A DNA stretch of 64,000 nucleotides from Streptomyces sp. CB02980. GTDB taxonomy: Bacteria > Actinomycetota > Actinomycetes > Streptomycetales > Streptomycetaceae. The stretch's first letter is position 1; the number at the start of each line of letters is the position of its first letter. The notes below the pieces were generated by a model. It ran no database searches. It had not been told where the DNA came from and saw nothing but the letters and a program-made list of their open reading frames with translations. The position numbers and the translations under genes were made by a program. This document shows positions 26,371-36,442 of the stretch, in pieces. The DNA lies in the NCBI RefSeq assembly GCF_014451325.2, contig NZ_JACSCH020000011.1, positions 62,001 to 126,000 of the forward strand, in the 5' to 3' direction.

Positions 26371-26955
26371 ATGAACGACACGACCGTGACGCTCGTCGGC
26401 AACGTGGCGACGGCGGTGGAGTACCGGGACACGGCGACGGGCGGGGTCGCCAGGTTCCGCTTCGCGGTGACGGCGCGCCGCTGGGACCGGGAGAAGGGGC
26501 TCTGGTCCGACGGGCCCACCAGCTTCTACACGGTGTCCGCCTGGCGCTCCCTCGGGGCCAATCTGGCGGCCTCGGTGTCCGTCGGGGAACCGCTCGTGGT
26601 GCACGGCAGGCTGAGGGTGCGTGAGGACGAGCGGGACGGGCAGCGCAAGACCTTCGTGGACGTGGCCGCGCTGGCCGTGGGGCACGATCTGAGCCGGGGG
26701 ACTGCGGCCTTCCGGCGGGCGGCACGGCCGCTCAGGGCCGAGTCGGAGCCGGGAACTTGGCCAGGAGCCGGGCCGGAAGCCGGGCCAGGAGCCGATCCGG
26801 GGGCCGGGCCGGGGGCCGGGCCATGGGCGGAACCGCAGGTGGGGGCGGCGGAGAGGGTGCCGGCGCTCGGTCCGGCGCCGGACCGGGACCCCTGGGCGGT
26901 GGCGGCGGAGGAGGCAGCGGCGGAGTCGACGACGCGGTTGGTGACCGTGCCCTGA
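26371..26955 (+). CDS. ssb: Single-stranded DNA-binding protein, SsbB-like
   Basis: The 194-residue protein has an N-terminal OB fold typical of SSB: MNDTTVTLVGNVATAVEYRD, ARFRFAVTARRWDREKGLWSDG, FYTVSAWRSLGANLAASVSVGEPLVVHGRLRVRE. The C-terminal half is a Pro/Gly/Ala-rich linker with short Gly-Ala-Gly-Pro repeats, and it ends RLVTVP without the acidic DDDIPF-type tip that recruits replication proteins in SsbA. This fits the second Streptomyces SSB, SsbB, linked to chromosome segregation in sporulation, and suits the neighbouring dynAB. Start ATG 26371; the frame also opens at 26329. DnaA boxes lie upstream. Confidence 0.85.
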   Translation: MNDTTVTLVGNVATAVEYRDTATGGVARFRFAVTARRWDREKGLWSDGPTSFYTVSAWRSLGANLAASVSVGEPLVVHGRLRVREDERDGQRKTFVDVAALAVGHDLSRGTAAFRRAARPLRAESEPGTWPGAGPEAGPGADPGAGPGAGPWAEPQVGAAERVPALGPAPDRDPWAVAAEEAAAESTTRLVTVP

Positions 26956-26995
26956 CCTTGTGTTGTGGGGATTTATCGACCAACTCGCCCTGCGC

Positions 26996-27024
26996 GATAA
27001 CGATTCCGATTCGGAATGGTTATC
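26996..27024. promoter_or_regulatory. 29-bp near-perfect palindrome, candidate operator
   Basis: Arms GATAACGATTCCGA and TCGGAATGGTTATC flank a central T, with 13 of 14 positions paired. The site is distinctly A/T-richer than its surroundings. It lies 41 bp after the ssb stop and about 155 bp before the surface-protein gene. The regulator is unknown; a Fur/Zur-type dimer site is one possibility by shape only. Confidence 0.6.
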
Positions 27025-27061
27025 TGACCGTATGGCCGGGCACCGGGGGGTTCCGCATCCC

Positions 27062-27067
27062 TAGGAT
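27062..27067 (+). promoter_or_regulatory. Possible -10 box for the surface-protein gene
   Basis: TAGGAT matches the vegetative -10, about 110 bp before the start at 27179. No good -35 is seen at 17-18 bp. An imperfect 17-bp palindrome, CTCATGTG-G-CACGTGAG, follows at 27077-27093 and could be an operator over the start of transcription. Confidence 0.35.
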
Positions 27068-27178
27068 TCCCGGGTACTCATGTGGCACGTGAGCCCATCG
27101 GGTCTGTGATCTGCTGGCGTGCGCTCCCCCCACGCGAATCAACATGTTCGTGGAGCGACTCGCCCGGAGGGGAAAGCA

Positions 27179-28630
27179 ATGTATTCAGTACGTGGCCGAG
27201 GCGCTGCTCGCCTCGCTGCCGCCGCCCTCGTCTCCGGCCTCGTCATGGCCGGCGCGATAGCGACCGCCGGTCCGGCGCTGGCCGACGACGGTGCCCCGGG
27301 CACCGGAGGTGTGACGGCGAAGCTCGGCGGGATGACCGACCGGGACGACGTCGTGATCGCCGAGAAGAACGGCCAGAAGTGGGGCGTCAAGGGCGGCCTC
27401 TTCAAGATGCAGGTCGAGGGCGGGGGAACGCTCCAGACCTACTGCATCGACCTCCGGACGCCGGCCAAGCACGACTTCGACTACAAGGAAGTCGGCTGGG
27501 ACGAGTCCTCCCTGCACAACAACGACAACGCCGGAAAGATCCTCTGGATCCTCGAGCACGGCTACCCGAAGCTCTCCGCCGAGGAGCTCGGCGCGAAGCT
27601 CGACGTCGACCTGTCGAAGAACGAGGCCGCCGCGGCCACCCAGGCCGCCATCTGGACCCTGTCCGACGACGTGACGGCGACGCCGAAGAGCCCCGACGCC
27701 CGGAAGCTCACCGAGCAGCTCCTGAAGGACGCGGTCAAGCTCGAGGAGCCGAAGGCCTCCCTCTCGCTCTCCCCGTCCTCGGTCGCGGGCAAGGCCGGTG
27801 ACCGGCTCGGCCCGATCACCGTCTCCACCAACGCCCAGATCGCCAAGCTGGCGACCGCCCCGGGCACCCCGGACGGCGTCAAGATCGTGGACAAGGACGG
27901 CAAGCCCGTCACCGAGGCCAAGAACGGCGACCAGGTCTTCTTCGACGTTCCCGCCGGCACCGCCGACGGCACCGCCGGTCTGACCGCCGAGGCCAGCACC
28001 AAGGTCTCCCTGGGCCGCGCGTTCGTCTCCATCGACGGCCCGTCCCAGACCCTGATCCTGGCCGGCTCCAGCGAGTCGACCGTCACCGCCCAGGCCTCGG
28101 CCACGTGGGCGAAGAAGGGTGCCGTCCCGGCCGTCACGGTCGCCAAGGACTGCGCCAAGGGCGGCCTGGAGGTCATCGCCTCCAACGAGGGCGACGAGGC
28201 CTGGACCTTCGACCTGAAGGGCACCTCGTACACCATCGCCGCCGGTGAGACGAAGACCATCCCGGTCCCGCTCGCCGAGGACGAGGCCTACAAGTTCACC
28301 ATCACCGGCCCGAACGGCTTCGAGGAGACCTTCGAGGGCGTCCTGGACTGCAAGACGGCCACCCCCGGCCCGAAGCCGTCCGAGACCCCCACCACGGAGC
28401 CCTCGACCGAGCCGCCGGCCGAGCCCTCCCCGTCGACCACCGCTCCCACGACCGGTGACACCACGGGCGGCACCGGCACCACCGGCTCCACCACGACCGG
28501 TGGCGGCGACCTCGCCGAGACCGGCAGCTCCAACGCCACCCCGATGATCGCCGGCATCGCCGCGGCGCTCGTCGTGATCGGCGGCGGCGCGGTGTTCTTC
28601 CTCCGCAAGAAGAAGGCCGCCGGCGCCTGA
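27179..28630 (+). CDS. Thioester-domain surface protein with LAETG sortase signal
   Basis: The 483-residue protein starts at ATG 27179 after GGAGGGG. Residues 1-36 are a Sec signal ending GPALA. The N-terminal domain matches a thioester (TQxA) domain: Cys89 in QTYCIDL and Gln155 in AATQAAIW are placed to form the intramolecular Cys-Gln bond. An Ig-like middle follows, with lone later cysteines (AKDCAKGG, VLDCKTA), then a Pro/Thr/Ser-rich stalk, LAETG, one transmembrane helix and RKKKAAGA. LAETG suits Streptomyces class E sortases, so the protein should be fixed to peptidoglycan on the hyphal surface. Thioester domains let Gram-positive adhesins bind targets covalently; the target here is unknown. 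Confidence 0.9.
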   Translation: MYSVRGRGAARLAAAALVSGLVMAGAIATAGPALADDGAPGTGGVTAKLGGMTDRDDVVIAEKNGQKWGVKGGLFKMQVEGGGTLQTYCIDLRTPAKHDFDYKEVGWDESSLHNNDNAGKILWILEHGYPKLSAEELGAKLDVDLSKNEAAAATQAAIWTLSDDVTATPKSPDARKLTEQLLKDAVKLEEPKASLSLSPSSVAGKAGDRLGPITVSTNAQIAKLATAPGTPDGVKIVDKDGKPVTEAKNGDQVFFDVPAGTADGTAGLTAEASTKVSLGRAFVSIDGPSQTLILAGSSESTVTAQASATWAKKGAVPAVTVAKDCAKGGLEVIASNEGDEAWTFDLKGTSYTIAAGETKTIPVPLAEDEAYKFTITGPNGFEETFEGVLDCKTATPGPKPSETPTTEPSTEPPAEPSPSTTAPTTGDTTGGTGTTGSTTTGGGDLAETGSSNATPMIAGIAAALVVIGGGAVFFLRKKKAAGA

Positions 28631-28639
28631 TCCCAGGCC

Positions 28640-28666
28640 CCCGGTGCCGGCCCCGCCGGCACCGGG
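28640..28666 (+). terminator. GC-rich hairpin terminator after the surface-protein gene
   Basis: CCCGGTGCCGGC and GCCGGCACCGGG form a perfect 12-bp stem with a 3-nt loop, 10 nt after the stop. There is no U-tract, as is usual in Streptomyces. Confidence 0.75.
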
Positions 28667-28927
28667 AAGCCGCCCGATCCCGTGGAGTGATCTGCGTCAC
28701 ACCATGATCGCCCCGTGATCACCGCACGACCCCGGAACGCATCGGCGTCCGGGGTCGTCGCACGTCCGGGCTCCGTTTCCGCCCCCTACCGCCTGGTACG
28801 GCTCCGTCCCGGCCCCGGTGCGCCCCCTCGGCCGGGCCCCGCTCCCGTCTTACCGGTTTCCGCCCGAGGGTTCCGGTCAGGCAAGATGGGTGTATCTGCC
28901 CACTCACTCCTAGCCGGACGGTTTCTC

Positions 28928-30592
<1,665 letters not shown>

Positions 30593-30594
30593 GC

Positions 30595-31017
30595 GTGCGC
30601 CACATCTACAGCTGTCCCCTGCGCTGGTCGGACATGGACGCCTTCGGGCACGTCAACAACGTCGTCTTCCTGCGGTACCTGGAAGAGGCGCGGATCGACT
30701 TCATGTTCCGGCTCGCGCCGGGGGACGGTTCCCCCTCGTTCTCCGGCGGGTCCGTCGTGGCCCGGCACGAGATCGACTACGTGCGGCCGCTGGTCCACCG
30801 GCACCAGCCGGTGACCATCGAGTCCTGGGTGACGAAGATAGGCGCGGCGTCGCTGACGATCGCGTACGAGATCAAGGACCCCGAGGTCACGTACGTACGG
30901 GCGTCCACGGTCGTCGTGCCCTTCGACCTGGAGGCGCAGCGGCCGCGCAGGATCTCCGTGGAGGAGCGCGCGTTCCTCCAGGAGTACGTCGACGACGGGA
31001 TGACGTCCGCAGCATGA
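30595..31017 (+). CDS. 4-hydroxybenzoyl-CoA thioesterase-type hotdog thioesterase
   Basis: The 140-residue hotdog-fold protein starts at GTG 30595. The motif RWSDMDAFGHVNNVVFLRYLEEAR includes the conserved Asp and His/Asn of the 4HBT group, which hydrolyse acyl-CoA esters. It lies 2 bp behind ettA and overlaps the next gene by 4 bp (ATGA), so all three are probably co-transcribed. Similar ettA-thioesterase pairs occur across Actinobacteria. The acyl substrate is unknown. Confidence 0.88.
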   Translation: MRHIYSCPLRWSDMDAFGHVNNVVFLRYLEEARIDFMFRLAPGDGSPSFSGGSVVARHEIDYVRPLVHRHQPVTIESWVTKIGAASLTIAYEIKDPEVTYVRASTVVVPFDLEAQRPRRISVEERAFLQEYVDDGMTSAA

Positions 31018-31688
31018 CCGTGCTCGCGCCCCTGCACTTCGCCGACGCCAGGGAGGCGGCGGCCCTCGCCGCCTTCCTGACCCGGCTCGTCCACTACGAC
31101 CGGGCCGCCGCCGTCCGCCTCCAGGCCGGTGGCGGGGCGCTGGCCGTCTTCGGCCGGCCGGCGTCCTTCGAGGTGCTCGCGATCCGTACGGCCCGGCTGG
31201 TCGACGACGTCGACCTCGACGTCACCGTCTCCGCCGGTGAACTCCTCGAAGGCATCGAGGAGTCGGCGGGCAAGGCGGTCGTCCCGGGATCCGTCACCGG
31301 GCCCCCGTGGACCGGCGTCCTCCCGCCCCGCGCCGGCTGGCAGCCGGTCGCCGGGCTGCCCGGCGCCGCCGAGATGCGCGGTGCGGTCGCCGCCGCCGTC
31401 GCCGAATTCCGGTCGCGGGACGAGGAGTTGCCCGAGGAGCGGCGCACCACGGCCGAACGTGACCGGATCGGCCGCGAGATCTGGTCCCGGACCCTCGGGC
31501 CCACCGGACTCCCGCTGCGGGCCGTGCACGCCGCGCAGTCGCTGGGCTTCCTGCCGTCCGCGGACACCGAGGCCCCGGTCGTCCTCTTCGCCTCCGGTCC
31601 CTGGCTGCGGCTCCGCACCCCGTACGGCTCGATCGCCCTCCGTACGGTGTCCATGTCGCTGACCGTCACCCCCGGCGGCCCCGCGTGA
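31014..31688 (+). CDS. Conserved hypothetical protein downstream of the thioesterase
   Basis: I do not recognise a named family for this 224-residue soluble protein. It is Ala/Arg-rich with no signal peptide or transmembrane helix. Landmarks are HYDRAAAVRLQAGGGALAVFGRP, WTGVLPPRAGW and GLPLRAVHAAQSLGFL. Its start overlaps the thioesterase stop (ATGA) and its own stop overlaps a 49-codon frame (GTGA), so it is part of a tightly coupled string after ettA. Function unknown. Confidence 0.8.
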   Translation: MTVLAPLHFADAREAAALAAFLTRLVHYDRAAAVRLQAGGGALAVFGRPASFEVLAIRTARLVDDVDLDVTVSAGELLEGIEESAGKAVVPGSVTGPPWTGVLPPRAGWQPVAGLPGAAEMRGAVAAAVAEFRSRDEELPEERRTTAERDRIGREIWSRTLGPTGLPLRAVHAAQSLGFLPSADTEAPVVLFASGPWLRLRTPYGSIALRTVSMSLTVTPGGPA

Positions 31689-31834
31689 CGGACCTCGTCG
31701 TCGAGGTCGACGCGGGGCTCACGGGAGACGAGCCCCACCTCACCGCCTTCCACGAGCGGTGCGGCTTCAGGCCGACGGCGGTCGGCCTGATGGACCTGAG
31801 CGGGCCTCCCGCTCCCGCCGGCCCGCGCGGCTGA
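31685..31834 (+). CDS. Possible 49-residue protein coupled to the preceding gene
   Basis: From GTG 31685, overlapping the previous stop by 4 bp, the frame reads MTDLVVEVDAGLTGDEPHLT then AFHERCGFRPTAVGLMDLSG. The second part looks like the C-terminal strand of a GNAT fold (xxERCGFRPTAVGLM). The last 68 bp overlap the convergent gene at 31767-32504. It may be a true coupled small gene or a surviving end of a lost acetyltransferase. Confidence 0.4.
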   Translation: MTDLVVEVDAGLTGDEPHLTAFHERCGFRPTAVGLMDLSGPPAPAGPRG

Positions 31835-32504
31835 ACTTCCGAGCCCCCGCCGTGGCGGCCGCGAGCAGCAGTACGGCGAAGACCGCCTGGCCCCAGGGCG
31901 GGGACGAGCCCTCCACCGCCGGTGCCACCCGTCGCCGCGGATCGTAGGCGACCCGTACCTCCCCGCCGTCCGGGGCGATCCGGCGGTTCTCCGACAGGGC
32001 CGACGGATAGCCGCCCGGGCAGCGCAGGATGTGGCGGTACACGGTCCGCTCGCCGCCGCCCTCGCCGACCGATACGTGCTTCTCCTCGTGGACCTTCACC
32101 ACCACACAGTCCGCGACCGCCCCGCGCGAGGCCCACTGGTCGGCGGTGGCCACCGTGAGCAGCAGCGCGCCGACCAGCGCCAGCGCGCCCCAGAAGCCCG
32201 CCACCCCGTCGACGAGCAGGTAGTAGGCCACGGCCGCGGCGAGGACCGCCACGCCGCCGACCGAGACCGCGACCGTGGTGGACGGCGCCGAGGCGCTTCC
32301 GAAGGACCAGGCCGACCAGGCGTAGACGGCCACCGCGCAGAACGCGGGCAGGAGCGTGGCCACCCAGCTCCCCGCGCCTGCCCGGCTCCCCGCGCCCGCC
32401 CGACTCCCCGCGCCTGCCGGAGTCCCGGCGCCCGACGGACTCCCCGTACCCGACGGACTCCCCGTACCCGACGGGCTTCCCGCACCGCTAGATGACATGG
32501 ACAT
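31767..32504 (-). CDS. DUF3592-like membrane protein
   Basis: The 245-residue protein begins with about 45 residues of Gly/Ser/Pro/Ala repeats (SGTGSPSG, GAGSRAGAGSRAGAGS). Four hydrophobic segments follow: VATLLPAFCAVAVYAWSAW, VAVSVGGVAVLAAAVAYYLL, GALALVGALLLTVATA and, near the C-terminus, GQAVFAVLLLAAATAGA. Between the last two is an extracytoplasmic domain with paired Cys (ADCVVVKVHEEKH, HILRCPGGYP) and VRVAYDPRRRVAP, the pattern of DUF3592-type proteins. Function unknown. GTG 32507, ATG 32504 and ATG 32498 are all possible starts. Confidence 0.7.
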   Translation of the reverse strand: MSMSSSGAGSPSGTGSPSGTGSPSGAGTPAGAGSRAGAGSRAGAGSWVATLLPAFCAVAVYAWSAWSFGSASAPSTTVAVSVGGVAVLAAAVAYYLLVDGVAGFWGALALVGALLLTVATADQWASRGAVADCVVVKVHEEKHVSVGEGGGERTVYRHILRCPGGYPSALSENRRIAPDGGEVRVAYDPRRRVAPAVEGSSPPWGQAVFAVLLLAAATAGARKFSRAGRREREARSGPSGRPPSA

Positions 32505-32546
32505 CACCCCCGCAGGGTGGGACGTCCGGCGGCGTCTCCCGGTTGC

Positions 32547-33533
32547 TCAGCCCTCCGCGTCGTCCGGCCACACCCCGATGTGGTCCTGCTCCAGCTCCAG
32601 GGCCACCCGGTGCTCCATGCCGAGCGCCTGCGTGTAGTCCGCCGGGAGCTGGAGCCGGCCCGCGCGGTCGAGCATCGCGTACTCCCGGGCCACCACGGAC
32701 TCCTTGCCCTGCTCGTCGACCTCCGTGCGGCGCAGGACCTCCGAGGAGGTGCGGCCGTCGCGGATGGCGACCGTGCGGCGGACCTCGGAGGCGACCGCCT
32801 GGTCGTGGGTGACGATCACGATCGTCGTGCCCAGTTCCTCGTTGGCGCGGCGGAAGGCCGCGAAGACCTGCTCGCCGGTGGCCGAGTCCAGCTCGCCCGT
32901 CGGCTCGTCGGCGAGGAGCACGGCCGGGTTGTTGGCCAGCGCGACGGCGATGGCCACCCGCTGCTGCTGGCCGCCGGAGAGCTGGTTCGGCCGCCGGTCG
33001 CGGGCGTCCGCTATGCCCAGCATGGCGAGGAGCTCCTCGGCGCGCTCCGCCTTCTGCTTCGCGCGGCCCTTCAGCTGCATGGGCAGCGCCACGTTCTGGG
33101 CTGCCGTCAGATAGGGGAGCAGGTTGCGGGCGGTCTGCTGCCAGACGAAGCCGACGACCTCGCGGCGGTAGCGCAGCCGCGCCTTGCCGTCCATCGCGAG
33201 GAGATCGGCCCCGGCGACCCGGGCCGCCCCGGCGGTCGGCACGTCCAGGCCGGCGAGGATGTTCATGAGTGTCGACTTGCCGGAGCCCGAGGCGCCGACC
33301 AGGGCCATCAACTCGCCCTCCTTCACGAGGAGATCGAGCCCCTGGAGGGCCTGCACCTCCACCCCGTCCGTGGTGAAGATCCGGACGAGGCGGTCGCAGG
33401 CGATGAGCGCGTCATGGCCGTAGGAGGGCCGGTCGCGCCGCGCGGTCACCTTTCGCTCCAGCTCCTCCAGGGTGGTGGGGCCGGAGGCGGACCCGGCCGC
33501 ACCGGCCCGGATCGACGTGTCGGTCTTCGTCAT
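32547..33533 (-). CDS. MacB/LolD-type ABC ATPase with AbrB-like C-terminal segment
   Basis: The 328-residue ATPase has Walker A VGASGSGKSTLMNIL, Q-loop VWQQTARNLLPYL, signature LSGGQQQRVAIAVAL, Walker B VLLADEPTGELD and H-loop VTHDQ, of the LolD/MacB/FtsE class that drives permeases with large extracytoplasmic domains. After the ATPase core, about residues 270-328 read YAMLDRAGRLQLPADYTQALG...ALELEQDHIGVWP, which resembles a SpoVT/AbrB swapped-hairpin. The ATG at 33533 overlaps the stop of the upstream permease by 4 bp. It is the last gene of a three-gene coupled operon. Confidence 0.9.
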   Translation of the reverse strand: MTKTDTSIRAGAAGSASGPTTLEELERKVTARRDRPSYGHDALIACDRLVRIFTTDGVEVQALQGLDLLVKEGELMALVGASGSGKSTLMNILAGLDVPTAGAARVAGADLLAMDGKARLRYRREVVGFVWQQTARNLLPYLTAAQNVALPMQLKGRAKQKAERAEELLAMLGIADARDRRPNQLSGGQQQRVAIAVALANNPAVLLADEPTGELDSATGEQVFAAFRRANEELGTTIVIVTHDQAVASEVRRTVAIRDGRTSSEVLRRTEVDEQGKESVVAREYAMLDRAGRLQLPADYTQALGMEHRVALELEQDHIGVWPDDAEG

Positions 33534-36442
33534 CGTGCGTCTCCTGCCCTGAGTTCCTTGATCGAGCCCTTGCGTCCCGCCCACCACGCCTGTCCGGCCG
33601 CCGCCACCGCCGTGATCAGGACGACCGCGACCGCCGGCACCACCAACGACCACGGGTCCGCCCGCAGCGGCGCGCTGTCCAGCGGGGCGAACCCCGGTGT
33701 CGTCGCGAGCGCGAGCCGGAACAGGTCGATGCCGGGCGCGAGCAGCGGCACCGTCGCCCAGCCGACGAGCGTGCCGCCGACCGCAGCGAGGATCGCCTGC
33801 GGCAGCGCCTCGAGACCGAGCAGCCGCCGACCCTGCTTGCGGGTCAGGCCCATCGTCCGCAGCCGCGCGAGGAGCGTGGTCCGCTCCGGCGCGCTCTGCA
33901 TCAGGGAGAGCAGCACGGCCACCACGGCGAACCCGGCGCCCGCGCCGATCGCGCCCAGGTACATCCGCTCGGCGCCCGACTGGAGCGGCGAGTCCACATA
34001 GCCGGCCCGCTCCTCGGTCCGCATCGACACCAGGAGCGCGTCGGACTTCGCCTTCACCACGGCCCGCAGCGCGGCCCCGTCCTCCGGGCCCGTGACGAGC
34101 AGGGCCGTGTTCGTCCGGTGGGTGAGGTCGGCGGCGTTGACCAGGAGGAAGTCGGCGCCCTGCAGGGCCGGGGTGGTCGGCCGGACCGCGACGATCTTCA
34201 CCCGGAACACCCCGGCCGCCGACACGATCTCCTGCGGCGCGCTGCCGAGCCGCTTCGCGACCGAGGGCGAGGCGATCGCGGGCAGTACCCGCTCCGTGTC
34301 CGCCGCGGCCTCCTTGCCGCCCTTGCCCGTCGACGCGAGCAGTGCCGCCGGGAAGGGGCCGAAACCGGTCCGCTTCGCGAGCCGGGTGTACGAGCCGGGT
34401 TCGACGCCCACGAGCGCCGAGCTCATCGGCTGGGCGGAGCTGTTCCCGGGGGACGGCAGCGACACCCCGTACTCGATCTGCAGCGGCGCCACGTCCCGTA
34501 CGCCCGCCGTCCCGCGCACCGCCTCGGTGAGGTCGGCCGGCACCGGGGTCCACTCGACCGAGCCGTCGATCCGGGCGTCCGCTCCGGTCGCCAGGAGCGC
34601 GGCCCGGTCGCGGGCGTCGGCCACGCCGGCCAGGACGGAGCCGCCGAAGGCCGCCGTGGTCAGGGCGAGGACGAGCGCGAGCAGGGGCAGTGTGCCCGCC
34701 GAGGACGTGCGCCCGGCACGGGCCAGGGCCAGCGGGCCGACGGCCCCGCGCAGCCGGCGGGCCGGGCGGGCCGCCCACCGCAGGGGCAGCGGATAGATCC
34801 GTACGAGCACCATGGCGGCGATCAGGCCGACGAGCACCGGGGCGGCGCTCACCAGATGGTCTCCGGAGTCTCCGGTGCCACGGAGCCGCAGCGAGCCGAC
34901 CGCGCCCACGGCCAGGACGAGCAGGGTGAGTTCGAGGACCGTACGGCGCCGTGAGGGGCGGGCGGTGAGCAGGTCGTCGCGACCGCCGTGCAGCCGCGGG
35001 CGCCGGTGCACGACTACGGCCCGCAGCGGCAGGACCAGCATCGCGACCAGGGCGACGGCGGAGGTGGCGAGGACCGAGGGGAGCAGCGGGATTCCCCCCG
35101 ACGCGCCGTCGGACCCGCCGTCGGGCCCCCGTACCGTCACCACCGCGAGCCCCAGCGCGAGCGCCGCGGCCGGTACGGCGACCGCCGAGGTCTCGCCGAG
35201 CAGTCGCAGCCCGATCCCGGTGAGCGAGGCGCCTCGGGAGCGGATCAGGGCCAGTTCGCTGTCCCGGCGGGCGACGAAGAGCCCGCCGGTCATGGCGAGG
35301 ACGACCGCCGCGACCGCGCCGATCCCGAAGACGGCGACGGCCACGACCGGATTGATCGCCTCGCGCATCGAACCGTACGAGTCGACGATCGAGTCGAGTT
35401 CGGTGATCAGCGCCCCGGTGGGTCCCACGACCTCGCGCATCTTGACCAGATCGGGGCCGCCTGCCGCCGAGTCGAGCGCCGCGCCGAGACGCTCGGTGTC
35501 CCGCCCGGTGAGATGCCCGGCGGTGGGCATGTACCGGAAGAAGACCTCCGGCTCACCGGTGGTGGAGAGCATCGCGGGCGCCGACGTGGGGGAGAGCAGC
35601 AGCGCTCCCTGCCAGTAGTACTTGATCTCGTCGCCGACCAGGGGGGCGAGCGCCGGGGTGCGGAGCAGCGGCTCCACCGCCCAGTACGGGCCCTCGGGGC
35701 GGCGCGGCTCCACGATCCCGGTGATCGTCAGGGCGATCGGTTCCGCGCTGACCCGGCCCGGCACGTGCACGACGGAGCCGGGCTTCAGGCGCAGTGCCTC
35801 GGCGGTCTTCACGGTCACCACCGCCTCCGGGGCACGGGCCGTGCCCGCGGGGAGGCGGCCCGTGCGCAGCGTGGTGTGTTCCGTCAGGTCCGACGGGGAG
35901 GAGAGCACGAACTCGGGGGAGATGCCGTCCGGCCGGGGCAGCCACGGGTCGAGCCCGTCGACCCGCTTGACCGTGCGCAGGCCGTGGACGGTCTGCTCCG
36001 GGTCGGTCCGCAGCGGCTCGGGCAGCAGGGCGCGCGCCTCGTCACGCTGTTTCCCGAGCACGGCGGGGGTCAGGCCCGCCTCGCGTACGGGCAGGTCGAG
36101 TTCGAGGCCCGGGGGCTCGGCGGTCAGTTCGAGGACGCTGTTGCGGGGTGCGGCGGTCCGGATGTCGTGCCGCAGCCCCTCGCTCTCGTACGCGTCCACG
36201 GCGCGCGGCAGCGCGGCCGCGAGGTAGGCGGTGACGAGGACGAGGGCGGCGAGGGAGGCGGCGGCCCAGGGCGCGGTCCGCAGCCGGGTCCGCACCCAGG
36301 GCGCCACGGCGCGGGCGGGCTTCTCGGACCGGGGCGACCGGGACCGGGACATGTCGGGTGCCTTCCTGCGTACGGCGGGTGTGTCGGGGGTCTTCATCCG
36401 GTGCGGGCCCTCGTCCGGGTGCTCCCCGGCCGTGCCGGACAT
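33530..36442 (-). CDS. FtsX-type ABC permease, first large subunit
   Basis: The 970-residue permease starts at ATG 36442, overlapping the stop of the gene before it (ATGA). A charged cytoplasmic tail (residues 1-50) precedes one helix (AAWAAASLAALVLVTAYLAAALP region), a large extracytoplasmic domain, then helix groups typical of FtsX/MacB permeases, a second extracytoplasmic domain and a final group ending GWATVPLLAPGIDLFRLAL. Two FtsX domains in one chain are normal for this Actinobacterial type. With its partner and the ATPase it probably extrudes or extracts a lipid, peptide or antibiotic from the membrane. The substrate is not readable. Confidence 0.88.
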   Translation of the reverse strand: MSGTAGEHPDEGPHRMKTPDTPAVRRKAPDMSRSRSPRSEKPARAVAPWVRTRLRTAPWAAASLAALVLVTAYLAAALPRAVDAYESEGLRHDIRTAAPRNSVLELTAEPPGLELDLPVREAGLTPAVLGKQRDEARALLPEPLRTDPEQTVHGLRTVKRVDGLDPWLPRPDGISPEFVLSSPSDLTEHTTLRTGRLPAGTARAPEAVVTVKTAEALRLKPGSVVHVPGRVSAEPIALTITGIVEPRRPEGPYWAVEPLLRTPALAPLVGDEIKYYWQGALLLSPTSAPAMLSTTGEPEVFFRYMPTAGHLTGRDTERLGAALDSAAGGPDLVKMREVVGPTGALITELDSIVDSYGSMREAINPVVAVAVFGIGAVAAVVLAMTGGLFVARRDSELALIRSRGASLTGIGLRLLGETSAVAVPAAALALGLAVVTVRGPDGGSDGASGGIPLLPSVLATSAVALVAMLVLPLRAVVVHRRPRLHGGRDDLLTARPSRRRTVLELTLLVLAVGAVGSLRLRGTGDSGDHLVSAAPVLVGLIAAMVLVRIYPLPLRWAARPARRLRGAVGPLALARAGRTSSAGTLPLLALVLALTTAAFGGSVLAGVADARDRAALLATGADARIDGSVEWTPVPADLTEAVRGTAGVRDVAPLQIEYGVSLPSPGNSSAQPMSSALVGVEPGSYTRLAKRTGFGPFPAALLASTGKGGKEAAADTERVLPAIASPSVAKRLGSAPQEIVSAAGVFRVKIVAVRPTTPALQGADFLLVNAADLTHRTNTALLVTGPEDGAALRAVVKAKSDALLVSMRTEERAGYVDSPLQSGAERMYLGAIGAGAGFAVVAVLLSLMQSAPERTTLLARLRTMGLTRKQGRRLLGLEALPQAILAAVGGTLVGWATVPLLAPGIDLFRLALATTPGFAPLDSAPLRADPWSLVVPAVAVVLITAVAAAGQAWWAGRKGSIKELRAGDAR

